Source of the DNA: an uncultured Pseudomonadales bacterium
GTDB taxonomy: Bacteria > Pseudomonadota > Gammaproteobacteria > Pseudomonadales > UBA7434
Reading direction: 5' to 3'
Assembly (NCBI GenBank): GCA_943788835.1
Contig: CALSRU010000012.1
Span: 1-64,000, forward strand
DNA length: 64,000 nt
Shown: one piece after another, positions 38,601-50,068 of the stretch
Layout of the letters: each line of letters begins with the position of its first letter
Numbering within the stretch: position 1 is the first letter of the stretch
The notes under the pieces: model-generated
Told to the model about the DNA's origin: nothing
Database searches by the model: none
Seen by the model: only the letters and a program-made list of their open reading frames with translations
Position numbers and translations under genes: made by a program

Positions 38601-40119
38601 TGAAGATTTAGCGCAGCTCATTTTTGACCTTAAGCAGGTGAATCCGAGCGCCTTGGTTTCGGTAAAATTGGTATCAGAGCCCGGCGTTGGCACAGTGGCA
38701 GCCGGCGTTGCCAAAGCCTATGCCGATTTGATTACGATTTCGGGTTACGACGGAGGCACAGCAGCTAGTCCGTTAACTTCGATTCGCCATGCAGGCTCGC
38801 CGTGGGAGCTCGGTTTGGCTGAAACACAGCAAGCACTTTGTATAAATGGTTTACGTGACAAGGTCCGCGTTCAAACTGATGGCGGACTGAAGACGGGGCT
38901 TGACGTCATTAAAGCAGCTATTTTGGGTGCCGAAAGCTTTGGTTTTGGTACTGCGCCTATGGTGGCGTTAGGCTGTAAGTATTTGCGCATTTGCCATCTT
39001 AATAATTGCGCTACAGGTGTCGCAACTCAAAATGAGCGTCTGCGCGATGAGCATTACGTTGGCACAGTTGAGATGGCGATGAATTTCTTTCATTTCGTGG
39101 CGCGGGAAACGCGTGAATGGATGGCGTTGATCGGGGTGGAGCATTTAAAAGACTTAGTCGGGCGCACCGAGTTGCTTGAAGTTTTGCCGGGCACAACCTT
39201 GAAACACGGCAAGCTAGATTTTTCTGGGATGCTTTATAACGACGCAATTCTTGAGAGCACTCCTCGTACCTGCCAGTTACCTAGCAATACTCCTTTTGAT
39301 AAAGGTAAGTTGGCGGAGCGGATGGTGGTTGCAACTGCAAGTGCTATTGCTAATCGCAGCGGGGGTAGTTTTGATTTCGATGTGACTAATTGTGACCGAT
39401 CTATTGGCGCTAGATTGTCGGGTGAGATTGCCAAGCAATATGGTAACGCCGGTATGGTTGATACACCCATTCAGCTTAAGTTGACCGGTAGCATAGGGCA
39501 AAGTTTTGGTGTGTGGAACGCTGGTGGTTTAAACATGACGCTGCATGGCGATGCCAATGACTATGTCGGTAAGGGTATGGCGGGCGGTGAGTTGATCTTA
39601 ATGCCGCCGCAAGACAGCCAGTTTGAAGCGCGCTTCGCGCCTATTATGGGTAATACCTGTCTCTATGGCGCCACTGGGGGCAAATTGTTTGCTGCCGGTC
39701 GTGCGGGCGAGCGCTTTGCGGTTCGTAACTCTGGCGCGCAAGCAGTCGTTGAAGGTGCGGGTGACCATTGCTGTGAATACATGACCGGCGGCATGGTTGT
39801 TGTACTTGGAAAAACTGGCAATAACTTTGGTGCCGGAATGACTGGCGGTTTGGCTTACGTGTTAGACGAGGAAAACAAGTTTGTTGATCGCTATAATCAC
39901 GAGTTGGTAGAGATTTGCCGCATTAACGCAGAGAGCGTTGAGGCATATCGTGGTCACTTGCGCAGTACCATTCAGCATTTTGTTGAGGCAACGGGAAGTA
40001 AGTGGGGCCATCACATCCTTAGCAACTTTGAAGACTATGTGCGCATGTTTTGGTTGGTCAAGCCCAAGGCGGCTGATCTAGAAGGCTTGCTTGAAAGCGT
40101 GCGCTCACGCGCCGCTTAA
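35617..40119 (+). CDS. gltB: Glutamate synthase (NADPH) large subunit
   Basis: The 1500-residue alpha subunit makes glutamate from glutamine and 2-oxoglutarate. It begins [19 protein letters not shown]. Cys15 is the expected N-terminal nucleophile of the glutaminase domain after removal of a short propeptide. The central FMN-binding synthase domain is marked by [14 protein letters not shown], and the 3Fe-4S cysteines are in [19 protein letters not shown]. The C-terminal right-handed beta-helix (GXXGXG repeats) is intact. It is complete, of normal length, and followed by gltD after 49 bp. Confidence 0.97.
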   Translation: MGMGLYRPEEFRDNCGFGLIAHLTGEASQRLLATAIESLTCMTHRGGIAADGKTGDGCGLLLSMPDVFFRAEISAQFSIELPARYAVGMFFMAVDDSVREEQQLQIAKIVESQHFNVLAWREVPNDQSVLGEIAADNMPAIYQLFIAPAGEQPNSDDAELQQEQDLFIARRMIEKTLIDANQFYVCSLSSKVIAYKGLMMPVDLAGFFPDLAHPKMAASICVFHQRFSTNTLPQWHLAQPFRMLAHNGEINTIHGNRNWAEARRRKFQTGLFGERLADVWPVVNRSGSDSSSLDNMLELLMLGGVDLYRAARMLVPPAWQNMETMDADLRAFYEYNSMHMEPWDGPAGLVMTDGRHAVCMLDRNGLRPARYVITKDNFITVASEVGTYNYASADVVEKGRIGPGQILAIDTVRGKLLHTADIDSQLKESKPYKQWLQEQTVRIEGGLRPDKKRKAMPAITREDLTTMMKLFQISFEERDQILRPLAETGQEATGSMGDDTPMAVLSTKVRSVYDYFRQQFAQVTNPPIDPLRESIVMSLETCIGAERSVFTETAEHARRIILASPVLSQAKFLTISDLSSLDAYQAVASDFKTHVIDLNYMPEQESLSTAITRVCDEAEHAVSNGGVILILDDSQVGPNKFPIHALMATGAVHHRLVATGMRCDANIIVQTGTARDPHHFAALIGFGATAVFPYLAYRTLDDLVETGELLGDPEQAYINYRKGINKGLLKILSKMGISTIASYRGAQLFEAVGVATEVIEKCFLGVACRITGAEFTDFEDDMQRLAADAWKKRKPIEQGGLLKFIHGGEYHAFNPDVVQVLQQAVQSGDYATYQRYADGVNKRPVATLRDLLAVKTGQEPIAIERVESVTSILKCFDSAGMSLGALSPEAHESLATAMNRMGGRSNSGEGGEDPARYGTERSSKIKQVASGRFGVTPAYLVNAEVLQIKVAQGAKPGEGGQLPGGKVNKLIARLRYSVPGVTLISPPPHHDIYSIEDLAQLIFDLKQVNPSALVSVKLVSEPGVGTVAAGVAKAYADLITISGYDGGTAASPLTSIRHAGSPWELGLAETQQALCINGLRDKVRVQTDGGLKTGLDVIKAAILGAESFGFGTAPMVALGCKYLRICHLNNCATGVATQNERLRDEHYVGTVEMAMNFFHFVARETREWMALIGVEHLKDLVGRTELLEVLPGTTLKHGKLDFSGMLYNDAILESTPRTCQLPSNTPFDKGKLAERMVVATASAIANRSGGSFDFDVTNCDRSIGARLSGEIAKQYGNAGMVDTPIQLKLTGSIGQSFGVWNAGGLNMTLHGDANDYVGKGMAGGELILMPPQDSQFEARFAPIMGNTCLYGATGGKLFAAGRAGERFAVRNSGAQAVVEGAGDHCCEYMTGGMVVVLGKTGNNFGAGMTGGLAYVLDEENKFVDRYNHELVEICRINAESVEAYRGHLRSTIQHFVEATGSKWGHHILSNFEDYVRMFWLVKPKAADLEGLLESVRSRAA

Positions 40120-40135
40120 ATATGAGTTGATTTAA

Positions 40136-41638
<1,503 letters not shown>

Positions 41639-41841
41639 ATTTCGCTTGGGATAGTGTGATTGCTGATCTCAAATGCGTTCTCAATGCAATGTTCTTGTGG
41701 CTAACTCTTTGTTGTGTCCACGGAGTTTATTCGAAGCGCCTGTCTTTGGAAGTTAGTCGTCAATAGATCAGTCAATTGGAACCACGCTTTCTTAGAGCAC
41801 ATGGTTTTTGTGCTCGGTGATGCATCGAATTAGAGACCCTT

Positions 41842-42918
41842 ATGTTTCCTGTGTTAAAAAATGATCGCCTAATAAAGTCATTATGGCGCGAGCCGGTAGA
41901 CCGAACCCCGGTCTGGATGATGCGGCAAGCAGGGCGATACTTACCTGAGTATCGAGCCACCCGTGCTAAAGCCGGTGATTTTATGACGCTCTGTCAAACG
42001 CCTGAGCTGGCATGCGAGGTCACGATGCAGCCATTAGCGCGTTACGATTTCGATGCGGCGATTTTATTTTCCGACATTCTAACCATACCTGATGCAATGG
42101 GTCTTGAGTTATATTTTGTTGAAGGTGAGGGCCCTAAATTTAAACACCCGCTGACAACGGCTGCCTCAATTCATAATCTATCCTCGAACGTTATAGATGA
42201 GTTGGCTTATGTTCCAAATGCGGTAACGCTTATTCGACGTGAGCTAAACGGTAAAGTGCCTCTTATAGGTTTTTCAGGCAGTCCCTGGACCTTGGCAACT
42301 TATATGGTGGAAGGGCAGTCAACGCGAGAGTTTAAAAAAATTAAAGCTCTGCTTTATGAAGACCCAGCCTTGCTACATGTGCTTTTACAGACTCTTGCCG
42401 ATGCGGTGACCCATTATCTGTTGGCGCAAATCAAAGCAGGTGCTCAAGTGCTGCAAATTTTTGACACATGGGGAGGGATTTTGAGCGATTCGGCTTATCG
42501 AGAGTTTTCGTTGCGTTATATGCGTTCGATCGTTACTGGCATTAACTCAAATTTGACTGAAGCGGAAAGAGTCCCCATTATTTTATTCACTAAAGGTGGT
42601 GGCGGTTGGTTGGAAGATATACAAGATACAGGCTGCGATGCAATTGGTCTGGATTGGCCCATTGATATAGGCCGCGCGCGCACACGAGTGACTGACGGGG
42701 TTTCTTTGCAGGGCAATATGGATCCAGCTGTCTTGCGATCAACGCCTGATGCTATAGAAGCCGAAGTTCAAAAGGTATTGGCGAGCTTTGGGAGGCACTC
42801 TGCGGCCAGTGGCCATGTGTTTAATCTTGGTCACGGCATTACACCGGATATTGACCCAGAAAATGTTGCCGTATTTGTCGAGGCGGTAAAGAATCATTCG
42901 CCTGCATATCACAGCTAA
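41842..42918 (+). CDS. hemE: Uroporphyrinogen decarboxylase
   Basis: This 358-residue enzyme of heme synthesis removes four acetate carboxyls from uroporphyrinogen III. Family motifs are [16 protein letters not shown] (the first signature), [13 protein letters not shown] with the catalytic Asp, [25 protein letters not shown] and [16 protein letters not shown]. Length is standard. It follows gltD after about 200 bp, as in pseudomonads, and converges on cysE with 13 bp between them. Confidence 0.97.
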   Translation: MFPVLKNDRLIKSLWREPVDRTPVWMMRQAGRYLPEYRATRAKAGDFMTLCQTPELACEVTMQPLARYDFDAAILFSDILTIPDAMGLELYFVEGEGPKFKHPLTTAASIHNLSSNVIDELAYVPNAVTLIRRELNGKVPLIGFSGSPWTLATYMVEGQSTREFKKIKALLYEDPALLHVLLQTLADAVTHYLLAQIKAGAQVLQIFDTWGGILSDSAYREFSLRYMRSIVTGINSNLTEAERVPIILFTKGGGGWLEDIQDTGCDAIGLDWPIDIGRARTRVTDGVSLQGNMDPAVLRSTPDAIEAEVQKVLASFGRHSAASGHVFNLGHGITPDIDPENVAVFVEAVKNHSPAYHS

Positions 42919-42931
42919 AGCATTCTTATCG

Positions 42932-43756
42932 CTAGAGACGATGATCCATTGAAAATGAAGGCATGCTTTCATCAGGTCTGCCAACAACTTGAGCCGGAAC
43001 CCCTGCTACTGTTGTGTGCTCCGGTACATCTTTCAAAACAACGCTGCCGGCGCTAATCTGTGATCCTTCCCCAATACTGATATTGCCTAACACTTTACTC
43101 CCAGCACCAATCAACACGCCGGAAGCTACTTTAGGGTGGCGGTCTCCAGACATTTTTCCGGTGCCGCCTAATGTTACTGATTGCATGATCGAAACGTTAT
43201 CGCCTATCTCGCAAGTCTCACCAATTACAATTCCATTTGCATGGTCGAGCATCAGGCCTCTGCCAATTTTTGCTGCTGGATGAATATCCACAGAAAAGCA
43301 TGATGACATTCTACTTTGCAAAAATAATGCAAGCTCTTGTCGGCCGCTCACCCAAAGATAATGGCCGATGCGATGAGTTTGTAGCGCATGGAACCCTTTG
43401 TAATATAAAAAAGGTGTGCCGCATTCAGAGCAGGCTGAATCTCGATCCCGAATCGCTGCTACATCGACCGCAGCGTCAAGTACGAGGCCAGGTTGCGCGG
43501 CGTAAGCATCGCTAATCACATCCATTAGCGAAAGCGCTGAAGCTGTTGCCGAGCCTAAGAGATTTGAAAGGTGGTAGGCAAGCGCGTCAGCTAGGTTGAC
43601 GTGGCTAAGCACGGTGGCATGCAAATGGCTCGCTAATATCGGCTCACTCGCGGCCTCGCGCTGTGCTTCACGCTGGATGCAGGTCCATATTTCAGCAACG
43701 ATGGTCTCGCTCGCTTGGTTTACTTTATTACTATTAAGGGGCTTTGAATTGGTCAT
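42932..43756 (-). CDS. cysE: Serine O-acetyltransferase CysE
   Basis: This 274-residue enzyme acetylates serine with acetyl-CoA in the first committed step to cysteine. It has the N-terminal helical domain of the SATase family (IWTCIQREAQREAASEPIL) and a left-handed beta-helix with hexapeptide repeats (DIHPAAKIGRGLMLDHANG, VTLGGTGKMSGDRHPKV, IGEGSQISAGSVVL). The catalytic His/Asp set is in those segments. This is the long, E. coli-like form, usually feedback-inhibited by cysteine. Its partner reaction, cysteine synthase, is encoded separately at the right edge of the window. Confidence 0.94.
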   Translation of the reverse strand: MTNSKPLNSNKVNQASETIVAEIWTCIQREAQREAASEPILASHLHATVLSHVNLADALAYHLSNLLGSATASALSLMDVISDAYAAQPGLVLDAAVDVAAIRDRDSACSECGTPFLYYKGFHALQTHRIGHYLWVSGRQELALFLQSRMSSCFSVDIHPAAKIGRGLMLDHANGIVIGETCEIGDNVSIMQSVTLGGTGKMSGDRHPKVASGVLIGAGSKVLGNISIGEGSQISAGSVVLKDVPEHTTVAGVPAQVVGRPDESMPSFSMDHRL

Positions 43757-43909
43757 GTACCAGAGTTTCTCGGCTGAGTTAACCTTAAGGGTTCGACGTC
43801 GCAGGTCTTTACCTGTGCCGGTAAGCTATTTATCTGCGGTCTGCTGAAGTTATGCTCCTCGCTTGGTGCGCGATTTACTTGCGCGCCTTTCGATTTTTAA
43901 AATAAAGCG

Positions 43910-44596
43910 TTAGGTAGACAGTAGCTGCCATAATGACTGCCCGCTGCGATGATACTTAGCCTCAAAGTCTGAGATATAGTGATGATTATCATGGTTCATC
44001 ATACTAACTTTACTTGTAATGCCGGCGATTCCCAATGACATCTTGAATTCTTCGGCATATATTTTCCAGTTTGATCTTACCTCAAAAACACCGCCGAGTT
44101 GAATAATATCTTTAAAGATCGGCGATCCGTGCCAACGTCGCTGTAGGTGCTGGCTTTTTGGCCAAGGATTAGGGTAAAGGAAATAATGTTTGTGTAATTT
44201 GATTCCGTCCTTACTCGCAAGTCTCAGGAAGTCAATTAAATCGGCTCGAACAAGGCAGTAGTTGTCAATTTCGGGGCGTTCCTGTTCGCCCTTGCTGTTC
44301 ATACTTTTGTTAAGCCTAGCTGCAGATTTATCGATACCAATTACAAAAGCGTCCTGATGCTTTTTCGCCAATTGGAAAGTGCTTTTTCCATTGCCGCAGC
44401 CTGAATCAAAGATAATTTTGTCTCGGTTGATCTGCTGCATCGCACTGTCATAGTTGTCTGTATTAAATTTCGAAATTGGCTTTCCGAAATTAGTTACGAG
44501 ATGCTTGATGACAGTAGACTCTAGCCGCTCGTGCACGCCTTCCTGAGCGCTAACTATTATCCGAGAAGGTGTCTGGTGGTAGGCATTACTATTCAT
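43910..44596 (-). CDS. TrmB-like tRNA (guanine-N7) methyltransferase family protein
   Basis: The 228-residue SAM-dependent methyltransferase shows FDSGCGNGKSTFQLA (motif I, about 63-77) and the TrmB-type substrate-binding signature YPNPWPKSQHLQRRW, corresponding to the PDPWPKxxHxKRR pattern of tRNA m7G46 enzymes. The match is partial: the segment after motif I (FVIGIDKSAARLNKS) differs from the GIEVHxPG of canonical TrmB. I therefore treat it as a paralogue whose target may not be G46 of tRNA. I chose ATG 44596; a TTG two codons upstream is also open. It stands alone between cysE and the GGDEF-EAL gene. Confidence 0.75.
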   Translation of the reverse strand: MNSNAYHQTPSRIIVSAQEGVHERLESTVIKHLVTNFGKPISKFNTDNYDSAMQQINRDKIIFDSGCGNGKSTFQLAKKHQDAFVIGIDKSAARLNKSMNSKGEQERPEIDNYCLVRADLIDFLRLASKDGIKLHKHYFLYPNPWPKSQHLQRRWHGSPIFKDIIQLGGVFEVRSNWKIYAEEFKMSLGIAGITSKVSMMNHDNHHYISDFEAKYHRSGQSLWQLLST

Positions 44597-44716
44597 CCGC
44601 AAAGTGTCTTAAGCATTTTGAGTGTCTTTTTAGTGAGTCAGCTTACTGGCTGCAATAAAACTGCTCTGCCGATATAACGATCTACCAGCGGCATTTATAA
44701 TTGACTGACTACAGTG

Positions 44717-47233
44717 CTATTCTTTACTAGCTGAGCCGTTATTGGCACCTATCTCAAGTTGGCCAAGGGGCGCCGGTCTCGCAATCCCATAACCCTGAAA
44801 AGCGTCCACACCGAGGCTTTTTAGAGCAGCCAGAATTTCATCATTCTCCACATATTCCGCTACTGTTTTTAGACCCATCGCATGGCCTACATCGTTAATT
44901 GATTTGACCATTTCAAAATCGATCGGGTCACTTAAAATGTCGCGAATGAACAAGCCATCAATTTTTAATATATCAATGGGTAATTTCTTTAGGTAGGCAA
45001 ACGACGACATGCCAGCCCCAAAGTCATCAAGGGCAAACCTACAACCTAAGTCGCGAATTGCTGTGATGAAGTCACTAGCTCTCAGGAAGTTAGTTACAGC
45101 GGCTGTCTCCGTTATTTCAAAGCAAACCTTCTTCGGTGGAATGTTAGAATTTTTGAAGCTTTGTTCAATAAAGTCAGTAAATGTGTCATCGCAAATAGAC
45201 AGCCCAGAAATATTAATCGACATGTACTCAATCTTTTCCATAGAGGCTGGGTTTTCTTCTAACCAGCTTAATGTCTTTTGAATTATCCACTTATCGAGTC
45301 TTGGCGTTAAGGCATAACGCTCTGCGGCATTGAGGAAGAGTGTTGGCAAAGCGATCTCGCCATCCTCTTTTATGATGCGCGATAGTATTTCATAGGAGTC
45401 GCTTTGGTCGGCATTCCCGCTAGCTATTTTTTGTTGATAAAGCATAATCCGATCAGCTTCTATTGCTTCCATTAATTGGTTCGCATATAAAATTGCCGAA
45501 TGTTTCTCTACGATTTCTGTATCGTCGCCTCTAAAAACAGCGGTTTTGTTTTTCCCTCGCTCTTTAGCTGTGTTGCAGGCCGCTATGGCTGCTGAAAGAA
45601 GACTGCTGATTTCAACTATTTCGCCGTTAACTGCAACAATGCCGATGCCGGCGCTAATTTCAAACGACTTATCATCGTACTTAAATTCCGTGCTAGTGAA
45701 GTTGTCTGTTATGAGCCCGCAGATTCGTTCTGCTGCCTCAACTGTACAATGACGCAGCAGGATTCCGAACTCATAGCCTTCTATTCTGGCGATAACATCG
45801 CTGGGGGCACGTACTTTTTTCTGCAATATCGTAGCGACTTGTCGTAAAAGTTGGTCGCCAATTTTATGGCCATAGCTCTCTGCGACTATATCGAATTGTG
45901 ATAATGATATGTGGCATAGGCAGTGCTCTGTTCCTTGGCTTGTTGAATCATCTATTGCAAGACGAACTTCATGCTCAAAAGTATCGCGATTACTCAAGCC
46001 TGTTTGTAAGTCATGGCTCGCATTAAACGAAAGACGCTTTTCAATGGTCTCTACTTCGGTGCAGTCACGGAAAACCAATACCGCTCCAATGTTTTCGCCA
46101 TGTTCTCCAATTATGGGCGCTGCCTGTTGCTCTATGGAATGCGAAATTTTTCCGCGACTCTTCAAGCTCGTTACGGACGCTGAACGTTGTATTTCATTCG
46201 TTGTGATTGCTTGCTTGGTAAGATCACCGGTGGGAATGTAAGAAGTCGAATGATACGTCCGGTAGTATTGGTTAAGCGGCTTGCCAAGAATCTCTTCTTG
46301 CGTGCACTCTAAAATTTTTAGTGCTACAGGGTTGACATAATCGACGATGCAATTTCTATCAGTTGTTATTACGCCGTCAGTAATTGAATTGAGTGTAATT
46401 AAAGCACGATTTTTTTCTGCAGTGAGCGCGATTTCTTTTTCTTGAAATTGCTCCTGGCTGATAAAAAAGTACTCTCTACGCAGCGCAACATTACAGCGGT
46501 GTATAAGCAGTTCAGGCTGGATGGGTGCCTTAAGATAGTCGACAGCGCCAGCAAGGATTACCTCTCTGGCGTTTGCCACGCTGTTGTTCGCGCCCATTAT
46601 TAAAATCGATTGCTGCGGTTTTTTGGCCAGTAGTTGCGTAAGCAGCAGCTGCGGTTGCGCGTCGACCAATCTCTCATCAAGCAAAACAAGATCAAAGTTT
46701 CGTTGAAAGAATATGCCTAGAGCAGAATTTTCGTCCCTCACATGGGCTAGTGTAAACTGAGATTCTAAAACTCCCGTGATTATCTCGGCTTGGATAGTGT
46801 CTGGCGTTATGAGGAGTATGCTCGGTTTTGATATGGTGTCTTCTTGGCTTGATACTAAGTTAGCTGTGATCTCGCCCAGTAGTTCCAGTTGATCTGTGTG
46901 CGCGCTGCCGTCTGCGCCTAGCGCCTTGGCCGTTGCATCTGTAATATTTTGCGTATAAGTAGAAGATAGAACTAGAATTTTTGTGTGCGAGTTGGCGTTC
47001 AAAGTGTTTGAACGAACGAGTTGTATCAGTTGCCATGCATCTAGCTGCGTTAAATGGATGTCAGTGATGATTAAATCATATGACGCTTGACCAAGTTTAC
47101 GGATGGCGCTGAGCGCATCAGCGGATTCGTCTATGTGGTTAAAGCCTTCCATTTCTAAATTTTCATGGATCTGAGCGCGAACGTCAGCCGCCGAATTGAT
47201 AACGAGTATTTTTTTGTCGCTGACTGACGCCAT
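44717..47233 (-). CDS. Dual-receiver PAS-GGDEF-EAL cyclic-di-GMP signalling protein
   Basis: The 838 residues contain two receiver-like domains: 7-127 with Asp58 as the likely phospho-acceptor, and 137-255 with Asp186 and a Lys in YLKAPI. A PAS domain follows (about 275-395), then GGDEF (about 403-570) and EAL (about 585-830). The cyclase motif is degenerate: EGYEF at 485-489 instead of GGDEF. The EAL domain keeps the phosphodiesterase residues (EILSR at 615-619, Asn674, Glu706, DDFG at 736-739, Lys757, Glu793), so it should hydrolyse c-di-GMP. The first receiver lacks the usual conserved Lys. No histidine kinase gene is adjacent. Confidence 0.9.
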   Translation of the reverse strand: MASVSDKKILVINSAADVRAQIHENLEMEGFNHIDESADALSAIRKLGQASYDLIITDIHLTQLDAWQLIQLVRSNTLNANSHTKILVLSSTYTQNITDATAKALGADGSAHTDQLELLGEITANLVSSQEDTISKPSILLITPDTIQAEIITGVLESQFTLAHVRDENSALGIFFQRNFDLVLLDERLVDAQPQLLLTQLLAKKPQQSILIMGANNSVANAREVILAGAVDYLKAPIQPELLIHRCNVALRREYFFISQEQFQEKEIALTAEKNRALITLNSITDGVITTDRNCIVDYVNPVALKILECTQEEILGKPLNQYYRTYHSTSYIPTGDLTKQAITTNEIQRSASVTSLKSRGKISHSIEQQAAPIIGEHGENIGAVLVFRDCTEVETIEKRLSFNASHDLQTGLSNRDTFEHEVRLAIDDSTSQGTEHCLCHISLSQFDIVAESYGHKIGDQLLRQVATILQKKVRAPSDVIARIEGYEFGILLRHCTVEAAERICGLITDNFTSTEFKYDDKSFEISAGIGIVAVNGEIVEISSLLSAAIAACNTAKERGKNKTAVFRGDDTEIVEKHSAILYANQLMEAIEADRIMLYQQKIASGNADQSDSYEILSRIIKEDGEIALPTLFLNAAERYALTPRLDKWIIQKTLSWLEENPASMEKIEYMSINISGLSICDDTFTDFIEQSFKNSNIPPKKVCFEITETAAVTNFLRASDFITAIRDLGCRFALDDFGAGMSSFAYLKKLPIDILKIDGLFIRDILSDPIDFEMVKSINDVGHAMGLKTVAEYVENDEILAALKSLGVDAFQGYGIARPAPLGQLEIGANNGSASKE

Positions 47234-47389
47234 TCAATTTCTGCCGTTCAATTTTTATTGAGTTTCTTTATGTGTATTTAAGAAGTGCGGTATACGGTTT
47301 AGGGCTTTACAGACCGTATTTCATTTAGAAGCCTAGACACTCTTCGTTCCAATGGAAGCATAGCGCTTTTTATAACGAAAAAAAACAAC

Positions 47390-48766
47390 CTACATCTGTT
47401 TTTGTAATGCGCCATGCTGCTCCATATACAGCTCTATCATCAGCTCAAGCTCGACGAGGTCTTCTGCGTTAAAGCGGTCTTCGGAATATGTAAACTCTTG
47501 ACCTAGATCGGGTAGCAAGTGGTGGTCTCTGCGAGCTTTACTAAACCACCGTTGTATTTTTTGTGCAGACTTTACCGATGCGGTCGCATTCTCGGCCAGT
47601 CGTACACCTGCTTTATCGGCCATCAAGTCCCATGCACTAATGGCTCGCCCTCCCATTAGGTCGCTGAGTTCTTTATCAATACCGATTAATTCAGCAAGGT
47701 TTTGATTGGCCACCAGAGAAAGGCCTGCCGAAAGTACTAGGTGCTGTGCTAAATCTTGCCGGGCAAAAATAGTATATGGCTTTGGAGCCGTAGTGAGTGC
47801 GTTGCCTGATCGTGATTGTAATATGTTGATAAGCTGATCGCCACCATATTTTTTGGATAAAGCCAATAGCGCGCCGCGATTTTCAGCAATTGGATCAAGC
47901 GTTTCATTACTGCGTCGCTTGGCGAGTTTGAAAAGTTCGGCCATGATACTGACTAGCGGCCCGCGTGAAGGCAGCGTTTGAATCTTCTGATGGTAAATTT
48001 CGATGAGTTGTTGTTCGTTAGCTGAAAGCATTAGCGACTGATAGCTATTAAGTACCGACGCGCCCTGAGTGGGCAGGACGAATTCAACCATAAGTTGGTG
48101 ATTTGATATTTCCAGATTGCGAAGGTTTTTCCAGCTCTCTCTTGCCATTGCAGTATCAGGTCGCTGTATAGCTTTTTGATAAATTGCATCAGCTAGTTTT
48201 CGGCTAAGGGTACTACTGAGGTCAATGTCCCCGATCGCCAAGGTGTTTGTTTGAATCCATTTTTCCGGATCCTTGCCAGGCTCTATAATTAAATCCCAGC
48301 GCAAATTGATCCATTTTTTTTCTGCATGGCTCCTGAGCCACCGCACCACTGGTGACAGTAATGCCGGAATGCCTTTCTGATACTGTCGGTGAACCTCTTC
48401 CCATAGGGTTGATGCTGGTAGTGTTGCAAAAATGATGGCCTGGCGGCTTTCTGCGAGCTCAACTTTTAGAAAGCTATTTGGCGGCATATCTACTTGAAGA
48501 GGGGCGAAGTGGCCGATACCCAGATTGATATCGCGCTCGCTCAAAAGTAACGTTTGGTTTTTAGATAAGTCCGATTGTCGGCTAAAATCTAGAGCTAAGC
48601 TTTTTATTCTTTTTATATCGTTTAAGCTCGTTGCCTCGAAATCTGTGATTGCTGGCGCCTCAGCTAGCAGTAAGCTCATTACAAACCAGGCAAGAGCCAG
48701 TGCAGTTAGTGTAAGTGCTGCTAGAGTGCAGATGAAATAAATAAGCGCTTGTAGAATAATTTTCAT
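47390..48766 (-). CDS. Unrecognised membrane-anchored protein of 458 residues
   Basis: I do not recognise this family. The protein has one N-terminal hydrophobic segment (LIYFICTLAALTLTALALAWFVM, with a Lys before it) that could be a signal anchor. A large soluble, presumably periplasmic part follows, with no repeats, Cys pairs or known catalytic motif that I can name. The C-terminal third is helical and charged (DLMGGRAISAWDLMADKAGVRLAENA, then an acidic helix FNAEDLVELELMIELYMEQH). Codon use and the long undisturbed frame say it is a real gene. It is downstream of the modABC genes (91 bp after modC) and upstream of the GGDEF-EAL gene (156 bp), all on the minus strand. Confidence 0.8.
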   Translation of the reverse strand: MKIILQALIYFICTLAALTLTALALAWFVMSLLLAEAPAITDFEATSLNDIKRIKSLALDFSRQSDLSKNQTLLLSERDINLGIGHFAPLQVDMPPNSFLKVELAESRQAIIFATLPASTLWEEVHRQYQKGIPALLSPVVRWLRSHAEKKWINLRWDLIIEPGKDPEKWIQTNTLAIGDIDLSSTLSRKLADAIYQKAIQRPDTAMARESWKNLRNLEISNHQLMVEFVLPTQGASVLNSYQSLMLSANEQQLIEIYHQKIQTLPSRGPLVSIMAELFKLAKRRSNETLDPIAENRGALLALSKKYGGDQLINILQSRSGNALTTAPKPYTIFARQDLAQHLVLSAGLSLVANQNLAELIGIDKELSDLMGGRAISAWDLMADKAGVRLAENATASVKSAQKIQRWFSKARRDHHLLPDLGQEFTYSEDRFNAEDLVELELMIELYMEQHGALQKQM

Positions 48767-48857
48767 GGGCAGACAGGTTAAGATTGATAATGCATTTGCT
48801 TAAAAGCCACTAGCAGATCTCCATTGGCCGTGGCAGAGAGGAACGAACATACTACGG

Positions 48858-50033
48858 TCATTCCTTTGCACTTAGCACGGCGATACCTTTTATTTGTGCA
48901 AAAACGTGCTGACCTTCCTGTAGAGATAAATCCTGCAATGATTTACGTGTGATTGCAGCAAGAAGCGTTTGTTCAAAACATTGCATTGTTATTAATGTTT
49001 TATTTTTCTCATCGCATGCGATTTTTGTAATAGTTGCAGGAATGATGTTAAGTATACTGGAATCGCTGGCTTTACTCAGTGCAATGCTCACGTCTTTCGC
49101 ATAAATTCTTAATCGGATAGGCTGTTTTCGGCTTATCTTGGATGATCCTGCCGAGCAATAAATGTCGGGCTGTGTGCCCACGGCGGCGCGTATGAGTCCG
49201 TGAACATCGTCAATAGAGGCTACATGGCCTTCTAAAATGACTCCGCTAGTGTTGGCGCCAAGCGAGGATGCTGAAGTGCTCAGCGCGTTTGCAACTGCTA
49301 TACATTGGCCCGCCTGTCCATTGGTAATAGGAATAACGTCATCGGCTACGCGCATGAGTTCATCAATATTATGGGTGACATATAAGCAGGGTACTTGCGT
49401 AAGCTTGTGAAGTTTTTCCAATGCGGTTAGCGTGCTTTCTCGGCTCTCTTCATCTAATGCGCTAACTGGCTCGTCAAATAGTATCAGATCAGGCTTGGAA
49501 AGAAGCGCCCGGCCAATAGCCACGCGTTGCTGCTCTCCGCCAGATAGTTGCTCCGGAAATAATGAGTATAAGTGCGAAACATTAAACTGTTCTCCAATCG
49601 ATTCGAGCGTGTTCTGGGGCGTTAGGAGCCTACTATTTTTTGTGGCAATCTCTGTGTTTTTATGCGCGCGCTTGATCGCATAAAGAAAATTATCTTTTAC
49701 CGTCAGGTGGGGAAGTAGGGTTGAAGATTGAGTCACATAGGCTATTTTTCGTTTGTGTACTGCCACGGCTGCCCCGCTTTTTTTTAGCCATTGGTTGCCA
49801 TTGAAGGTGATTTGGCTTGGGCAGTTGGGTTTTCTAAAGCCGGCAATCATATTTAATAGAGTACTCTTTCCGCTGCCGGTTGGTCCGTAAATGGCAGTGA
49901 TGCGACGTGCGTCAAATTGAGCGCTGACATTAAGTTTGAATTGGTCTTGTGCGCTGTGTATCTCAACTGTAAGGCCGCAATGCCGGTCTGCTTTTGGCAA
50001 TTTACTAGATGCATGGGATGCTAGCCGACTCAT
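48858..50033 (-). CDS. modC: Molybdate ABC transporter ATP-binding protein ModC
   Basis: The 391-residue protein has Walker A GPTGSGKSTLLNMIAGF, signature LSGGEQQRVAIGRALL, Walker B LILFDEPVSALD and the switch His in YVTHNIDEL. Its C-terminal part (about 280-385) looks like the TOBE/MOP oxyanion-binding domain, which lets molybdate regulate the transporter. It powers molybdate uptake with ModB in the inner membrane. It is downstream of modB with a 35-bp gap. N-terminal residues before VEIHSAQDQFKLNV form a short unconserved leader. Confidence 0.93.
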   Translation of the reverse strand: MSRLASHASSKLPKADRHCGLTVEIHSAQDQFKLNVSAQFDARRITAIYGPTGSGKSTLLNMIAGFRKPNCPSQITFNGNQWLKKSGAAVAVHKRKIAYVTQSSTLLPHLTVKDNFLYAIKRAHKNTEIATKNSRLLTPQNTLESIGEQFNVSHLYSLFPEQLSGGEQQRVAIGRALLSKPDLILFDEPVSALDEESRESTLTALEKLHKLTQVPCLYVTHNIDELMRVADDVIPITNGQAGQCIAVANALSTSASSLGANTSGVILEGHVASIDDVHGLIRAAVGTQPDIYCSAGSSKISRKQPIRLRIYAKDVSIALSKASDSSILNIIPATITKIACDEKNKTLITMQCFEQTLLAAITRKSLQDLSLQEGQHVFAQIKGIAVLSAKE

Positions 50034-50068
50034 GATTTTTCACCTGACGCTATTAAGTAGGAATGTCG

